Positions 59,690 to 64,000 of a stretch of 64,000 bases of DNA are shown here, one piece after another. Numbering within the stretch: the first letter of the stretch is position 1; every line of letters begins with the position of its first letter. Position numbers and translations under genes: made by a program. Source of the DNA: Bacillota bacterium (GTDB taxonomy: Bacteria; Bacillota; UBA4882; UBA8346); contig JAEYRN010000042.1 in NCBI GenBank assembly GCA_023435565.1, positions 1-64,000 on the forward strand, read 5' to 3'. Under the pieces are notes generated by a model. It was not told the origin of the DNA and did no database searches. It saw nothing but the letters and a program-made list of their open reading frames with translations.

Positions 59690-60574
59690 CTAGGACACTC
59701 TTTTCTTTAAAAATTCAATAAAAGATTGGGATGCAAGCGAAACAGGAATATTCTTTTTTAAAGCGATGCCTATCTTACGCGGTGGTAAGGCTGGAGATAA
59801 TGCAATTTCCTTAAGCTCACCGGAAGCTAAATCCTCGGAAACGAAATTTTTTATCACTGCGGCAATACCAAGTCCGATTTTGGCGAATTCAATCAAAATA
59901 TCCATGCTGCTGATCTCTATTTCCGGGGTGAAGCTGATATTATTAGACTTAAAATAATTGTCAATATAGATGCGGGATAAATTCTTATCCTCAAGCATTA
60001 GAAGGGGATATTCCAACAGTTTCTCGATAGAAAGCGGACTTTCATTGATATCATATTTTTTACCCGCCACAAAGATGTCCTGAATGGTCATTAATTCGAT
60101 ATATTCCATATCCCCTTTATCCATAGGAATGCTGATAATACCGAAGTCCAAACGGCCTTGTTCCAAAAGCATAAGAGTATCGGGGGATGTCCGATTGATG
60201 ATCTGAATCCGGATGCCGGGGTAACTATAATGAAATTCTTCCAGATGCGGCAAGAAGAAATACCGGCATAAAGTATTGCTGATGCCTACTTTTACGATAC
60301 CCTCGGTTCTCTTTTTTAACCTTTCAAGAATTCTTTCCCCATTGTCCAGTTTTTCAAAAGCGCTTTTTACATAATCGTAGAGTATCTGTCCTTCGGTTGT
60401 TAGGATAACTCCTCTGGAACTCCTAATAAAAAGAGGACAACCGATTAAGTTTTCAAGCTTTTTTATTGACTTGCTGATAGCCGGTTGGCTAATATAAAGC
60501 CTTTCTGCCGCTTCGGAAATGTTTCCGCACATGGCAGTGAAATAGAATGATTTATAAAGCTCGGTAGGCAGCAT
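59690..60574 (-). CDS. LysR-family transcriptional regulator
   Basis: A 294-residue LysR protein: N-terminal winged HTH (NISEAAERLYISQPAISKSI then KKLENLIGCPLF) and a periplasmic-binding-like effector domain. It is divergent from the LeuC/LeuD-like operon with 98 bases between, the classic layout for autoregulation and activation of the neighbour. Its ligand is probably a substrate or product of the dehydratase. Confidence 0.93.
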   Translation of the reverse strand: MLPTELYKSFYFTAMCGNISEAAERLYISQPAISKSIKKLENLIGCPLFIRSSRGVILTTEGQILYDYVKSAFEKLDNGERILERLKKRTEGIVKVGISNTLCRYFFLPHLEEFHYSYPGIRIQIINRTSPDTLMLLEQGRLDFGIISIPMDKGDMEYIELMTIQDIFVAGKKYDINESPLSIEKLLEYPLLMLEDKNLSRIYIDNYFKSNNISFTPEIEISSMDILIEFAKIGLGIAAVIKNFVSEDLASGELKEIALSPALPPRKIGIALKKNIPVSLASQSFIEFLKKRVS

Positions 60575-60672
60575 AATATAACCTCTGGTTATCGAAACTA
60601 TGAATAATATGTATTTTAATTATAACAGAAAATGGAGTAGAATGTAACAAAAGAAAGCGAGGGGATTGCTTC

Positions 60673-61923
60673 ATGAATGTCATTGAAAAAATCATTGCAA
60701 CGCATGCAGGGGTTGAGACAGTTAAACCGGGCCAAATCGTTGATGTGAAACTGGACTATGTTATGGCTAACGATGCCACCACCACCCTGGCCATTGATAT
60801 CTTTAAGGATCAACTAAAGGGTGAACGGGTTTTTGACCGAGAAAAGGTGGTCATGGTTATGGATCACTATACTCCCAGCTGTTCAGTGGAAGCTGCGGAA
60901 ACCCACAAAAAGATGCGGCAATTTGCCAGGGAACAGGAATTGAAATATGTTTACGATGGCGTAGGTGTCTGCCATCAGCTCATGCTGGAACAACATGTAA
61001 AACCAGGAGATTTTGTTATCGGAGCCGATTCGCATACTTGTACTTACGGCGCTATCGGGGCGCTTTCAACCGGTATGGGCTCAACAGATGTGGCAGTGGC
61101 TTGGATGGAGGGTAAGGTCTGGATCAAGGTGCCTTCTGTTATTAAGATCCAGGTAAAAGGTAAATGGCCCAAGGGTGTTTACGCTAAGGATCTCATCCTA
61201 AAGGTTATCGGTGACCTCACCGCTAAAGGAGCTACTTATAAAGCGCTTATTTTTGAGGGAGAAGCAATTAACGGTTTATCTGTTTCCGAACGAGCAACCC
61301 TTTGCAATATGGCTATTGAAGCTGGAGCAAAGTTTGCCTATATCCAACCCGATGAAAAGGTAAAAGCCTTTATGCAAGAGAAAGGACGGATAACTTACCC
61401 GGTTTATGATTCAGATGACGATACCGACTTTGAACAGGTTTTAACCTATGACACCAAAGATCTGGAACCTCAAATCGCCTATCCGCACAGCGTGGATAAT
61501 GTTAAACCTTTATCCGAATTTGAAGGTCTGGAAATTGATCAAGTCTTCCTGGGCGCTTGTACTAATGGCAGGCTTGAAGATCTTCAAACGGCGGCTGCTA
61601 TTTTAAAGGGTAAAAAAATCTCTCCCAAAGTTCGAATGTTGGTTACCCCTGCCAGTAATGCCGTATTAATAGAAGCAATGAATCAAGGGTTGATCAAGGT
61701 TTTAATGGAAAGCGGCGCCATGATATCCACGCCCGGTTGCAGCGCCTGTTTTGGCGGTACTGTCGGTCTTATTGGACCAGGAGAACGCCTACTTACTACA
61801 GCCAACCGAAACTTTAAAGGCCGTGTCGGCAGCCCCGACGGTGAGATCTATCTTGGAAGCCCGGCAACCGCTGCAGCTTCAGCGCTCTATGGGAAAATTA
61901 CCGACCCGAGGAGGGTGATATAA
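60673..61923 (+). CDS. leuC: LeuC/homoaconitase-type hydro-lyase, large subunit
   Basis: A 416-residue [4Fe-4S] dehydratase. VIGADSHTCTYGAIGALSTG, LGACTNGRLEDL and STPGCSACFGG place the three cluster Cys residues, and PASNAVLIEAMNQG supplies further active-site residues. At 416 residues it belongs to the short LeuC2/HacA-type rather than the about 470-residue E. coli LeuC type. Members isomerise 3-isopropylmalate, homocitrate or methyl-/citramalate. ATG after AGCGAGGGG. It forms an operon with the small subunit two bases later. Confidence 0.88.
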   Translation: MNVIEKIIATHAGVETVKPGQIVDVKLDYVMANDATTTLAIDIFKDQLKGERVFDREKVVMVMDHYTPSCSVEAAETHKKMRQFAREQELKYVYDGVGVCHQLMLEQHVKPGDFVIGADSHTCTYGAIGALSTGMGSTDVAVAWMEGKVWIKVPSVIKIQVKGKWPKGVYAKDLILKVIGDLTAKGATYKALIFEGEAINGLSVSERATLCNMAIEAGAKFAYIQPDEKVKAFMQEKGRITYPVYDSDDDTDFEQVLTYDTKDLEPQIAYPHSVDNVKPLSEFEGLEIDQVFLGACTNGRLEDLQTAAAILKGKKISPKVRMLVTPASNAVLIEAMNQGLIKVLMESGAMISTPGCSACFGGTVGLIGPGERLLTTANRNFKGRVGSPDGEIYLGSPATAAASALYGKITDPRRVI

Positions 61924-61924
61924 G

Positions 61925-62404
61925 ATGATTAAAAATAAAGTTATCAAATTTGGCGATAATATTGATACCGATCAGATTATTCCGGCTCAATACCTGAGTA
62001 TGGCTACAATCCAGGATATGGCGCCTCATACTTTTGAGTTCTATGAGAATTTTACTAACGATTTCAAACCGGGAGATATCATTGCCGGTAACGAGAATTT
62101 CGGCTGCGGCTCTTCACGGGAACAAGCTCCTGCTGTTTTGAAGGAAAGAGGTGTCAGCGCTGTCGTTGCCAAAAGTTTTGCCCGAATTTTCTATCGCAAT
62201 GCGATTAACCTCGGTATTCTATTAGTAGAATGTGAAAAGGCGGATGAGATAAGACATGGTGATATACTTGAGATTGACCCCCAAAAAGGTATCATCAGAA
62301 ATATCACCGCCAAAAGCGATTATGAAATCACTCCTCTGCCGCCTTTCATGCAGGAAATATTAAATTGCGGCGGGATCATAAAATATTTGGAGCAAAAGAG
62401 GTGA
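61925..62404 (+). CDS. leuD: LeuD-type hydro-lyase, small subunit
   Basis: A 159-residue swivelling-domain subunit. GDNIDTDQIIPAQYLSMATI carries the substrate-specifying loop, and GNENFGCGSSREQAPAVLKE the GSSRE substrate-binding motif. The residues after DQIIPAQYLS differ among isopropylmalate, homoaconitate and dimethylmalate enzymes; here YLSMATI gives no firm answer. GAGGAGGTG lies ahead of its start. It completes the dehydratase. Confidence 0.88.
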   Translation: MIKNKVIKFGDNIDTDQIIPAQYLSMATIQDMAPHTFEFYENFTNDFKPGDIIAGNENFGCGSSREQAPAVLKERGVSAVVAKSFARIFYRNAINLGILLVECEKADEIRHGDILEIDPQKGIIRNITAKSDYEITPLPPFMQEILNCGGIIKYLEQKR

Positions 62405-62409
62405 CTAAG

Positions 62410-63186
62410 ATGGTTGATTGGAATGCCAATCAATACTTGAAATTTAAAAATGAGCGAACCCAACCTGCTATTGATCTGGTCAATCGGATCCGGTTGGAGA
62501 ACCCGCAAAAAATTATCGATATCGGCTGCGGGCCGGGAAATAGTACCGAAATTCTGGCCAACCGGTTTAAAGATGCTTATATCATAGGCGTTGATAATTC
62601 GGAAGATATGATTGCCAAAGCGAAAAAAAACTATCCTTCCCTCAATTTTTCCATCTGCGATGTGAGCGGAGATTTAGCTGAGTTGGATCAGGACTTTGAT
62701 ATAGTTTTCTCAAACGCCTGTATTCAATGGATTCCGGTTCATAGATGCCTCTTGAAAAATCTGTTGGGGCTTCTTAAGCAAGATGGGATTTTAGCGATTC
62801 AAATCCCATTTAATTTCAATGAACCTATTCAACAAATCATTTATGAAGTCAGTTCTTTGGAAGAGTGGGCGGATTATTTCCCTCAGAAGCGGCCTTATAA
62901 CGCTCTGACTCCAATTGAATATTTTGATATTTTTGCTGAAATCGCTGAAGATTTTGATATCTGGGAAATCAACTATTATCATATTTTAAAATCACATCAG
63001 GATATTTTGGAGTGGTATCGGGGAACCGGATTACGTCCCTATTTAAATATACTCTCCGAAGCAAAGAAGCCTTTGTTTGAGCAAGCTATCCTTAACCGAA
63101 TTATTCAAAGATATCCTAAGCAAAAAAATGGAGATATTCTTTTCCGGTTTCCCCGGTTATTTATGACGGCTTATCTAAAGTCATAA
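62410..63186 (+). CDS. tam: Trans-aconitate 2-methyltransferase-like protein
   Basis: A 258-residue class I SAM-dependent methyltransferase: the start VDWNANQYLKFKNERTQPAI matches Tam (W-x-P/A-x-x-Y-x-x-F-x-x-x-R-x-x-P). Motif I is IIDIGCGPGNSTEIL, motif II GVDNSEDMI and motif IV FSNACIQWIP. It methylates trans-aconitate or a related tricarboxylate in known members. It begins six bases after the small subunit stop, so the methylase is co-transcribed with an aconitase-superfamily enzyme. Confidence 0.85.
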   Translation: MVDWNANQYLKFKNERTQPAIDLVNRIRLENPQKIIDIGCGPGNSTEILANRFKDAYIIGVDNSEDMIAKAKKNYPSLNFSICDVSGDLAELDQDFDIVFSNACIQWIPVHRCLLKNLLGLLKQDGILAIQIPFNFNEPIQQIIYEVSSLEEWADYFPQKRPYNALTPIEYFDIFAEIAEDFDIWEINYYHILKSHQDILEWYRGTGLRPYLNILSEAKKPLFEQAILNRIIQRYPKQKNGDILFRFPRLFMTAYLKS

Positions 63187-63195
63187 CTTTCTTTT

Positions 63196-63340
63196 CATTC
63201 ATTATTATCCTGGATCTGCGTTAATTTGCCATCCCTTATCTTCCCAGTCTTTTCTCGTTACCGGATTTCCTTTGAGATACTCGTCGACAATCTCTTTGGG
63301 AACCCGGTTTAAGGGCAGGAGAAATTAACGCATTTCCTGT
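63196..63340 (-). pseudogene. C-terminal gene remnant
   Basis: Thirty-nine codons reading FLLPLNRVPKEIVDEYLKGN, PVTRKDWEDKGWQINADPG and a TAA look protein-like. A stop lies directly upstream and no start with a ribosome site is found. It is probably a leftover end of a lost gene. Confidence 0.35.
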
Positions 63341-63473
63341 ATTCATTAACTAATTCATCCCCTATTATTAATGGCATAAGTAATATAATAATAAGTTGAT
63401 AAGACCTGTTAAAGCATATCCTCCAATAAAAAGAAAGGATGAAAACCTATGAAACACATTGGATTCCAATAAT

Positions 63474-64000
63474 TTATTTTGCATAAGGCTTTGCAAATCG
63501 TTCTTCAAAGGCGTTATTCTCTTTCAACTTGTTGTTCATATAAATATTTATGATTCCTGTTTTAGCTACTATTCTCAAACACCAGGCCCTAAACTTGCCC
63601 AGTTTTTCCATCCCCGCAATTTTTCTTACCAGTGCGGCATCAAATATATCAACCTCCGGAAGCCTACGGCCCAATTCATTGAAAAGAGCCCTCTTTTTCT
63701 TAATCATCCCCGGAGGCATCATTGAGATACCTTCACTGCCACCCATAACCACCGTACCAAAATAATCGGCGCCCAATTCATCGGCTAACCATACCAGATA
63801 TTTTTCTACATATCTGGACTGAAGGGCTTCCGGAAATCCGGAATGTACCACAAACCCTAATCTCAACCCAGTCATATATTTTCTCAATGGTTGAAGCTTC
63901 TCAAAAAATGCCATGACAATCCCCGGCATAGAATCGGTATATAGCGGAAAAACAATTAAAACACTCTCAGCGATTTTAAATTTATTGACAAAATTTTCGT
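63474..64000 (-). CDS. Flavodoxin-fold NAD(P)H-dependent oxidoreductase (partial)
   Basis: The frame is open to the window edge, so the N-terminus is missing. SVLIVFPLYTDSMPGIVMAF has the strand-loop-P-x-Y-x-D-x-M-P pattern that binds FMN in NADPH-dependent FMN reductase/flavodoxin-like proteins. FGTVVMGGSEGISMMPPGM is the second flavin loop. It is transcribed toward the tam operon. Confidence 0.75.
   Translation of the reverse strand, partial: ENFVNKFKIAESVLIVFPLYTDSMPGIVMAFFEKLQPLRKYMTGLRLGFVVHSGFPEALQSRYVEKYLVWLADELGADYFGTVVMGGSEGISMMPPGMIKKKRALFNELGRRLPEVDIFDAALVRKIAGMEKLGKFRAWCLRIVAKTGIINIYMNNKLKENNAFEERFAKPYAK

Overview
This 64 kb window looks like a chromosomal segment of a Bacillota member (Clostridia/Limnochordia-like, moderate GC). 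Strong AGGAGG-type ribosome sites, occasional TTG/GTG starts, YesM/YesN-type regulation, WYL regulators and a spore-photoproduct-lyase-like radical SAM gene all point that way. The genus cannot be fixed from the sequence. Stops are standard (code 11).

Layout. (1) 1-12.6 kb: a beta-glucan utilisation locus with two sugar ABC permeases, a histidine kinase/AraC response-regulator pair and, on the opposite strand, two secreted GH16 glucanases, a secreted GH116 enzyme and a GH94/GH149/GH161-type phosphorylase. Polymer would be cut outside, oligomers imported and phosphorolysed inside. (2) 12.8-25.7 kb: a patchwork of insertion debris. It holds an IS3 fragment, several MITE families (one splitting a DUF6573 gene), two copies of a multi-hairpin repeat, degenerate heptamer repeats, an orphan c-di-GMP-I riboswitch and small gene groups (FNR-like regulator/hemerythrin/cupin, WYL regulator/DJ-1, XRE/ImmA/PIN, RadC, HD hydrolase). 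(3) 25.7-39.8 kb: a defence island on the minus strand. It has a four-gene DUF499 / DUF3780 / DUF1156 methylase / PLD-SNF2 helicase operon, decayed regulator and glycosylase-like genes, three proteins with D...ExK nuclease-like motifs and a WYL regulator. (4) 39.9-41.1 kb: two four-helix-bundle (S23-type) genes, each enclosed by inverted heptamer arrays, among fragments of tRNA-Ala 3' ends. (5) 41.1-57.1 kb: an integrated element bounded by a 45 bp direct repeat of the 3' part of tRNA-Ala(GGC). It carries a tyrosine integrase, a ParM/ParR-like partition pair, a Prim-Pol replication protein, many small genes, a tail-fibre/SGNH-esterase gene with an in-frame TGA, and an AT-rich three-gene module that reads as toxin-antitoxin-SecB-like chaperone. 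(6) 57.1-64 kb: ordinary chromosome with a CPBP protease, radical SAM protein, LysR regulator, LeuC/LeuD-like dehydratase, trans-aconitate methyltransferase-like protein and a flavodoxin-fold oxidoreductase cut by the window end.

The best candidates for something undescribed are the ADP-ribosyltransferase-like/SecB-like module at 50.5-51.9 kb, the run of four tiny genes that share only an N-terminal coiled-coil start (46.5-47.5 kb), and the heptamer-flanked four-helix-bundle units stacked at the tRNA-Ala site. All functional statements come from reading motifs by eye; no database search was run.
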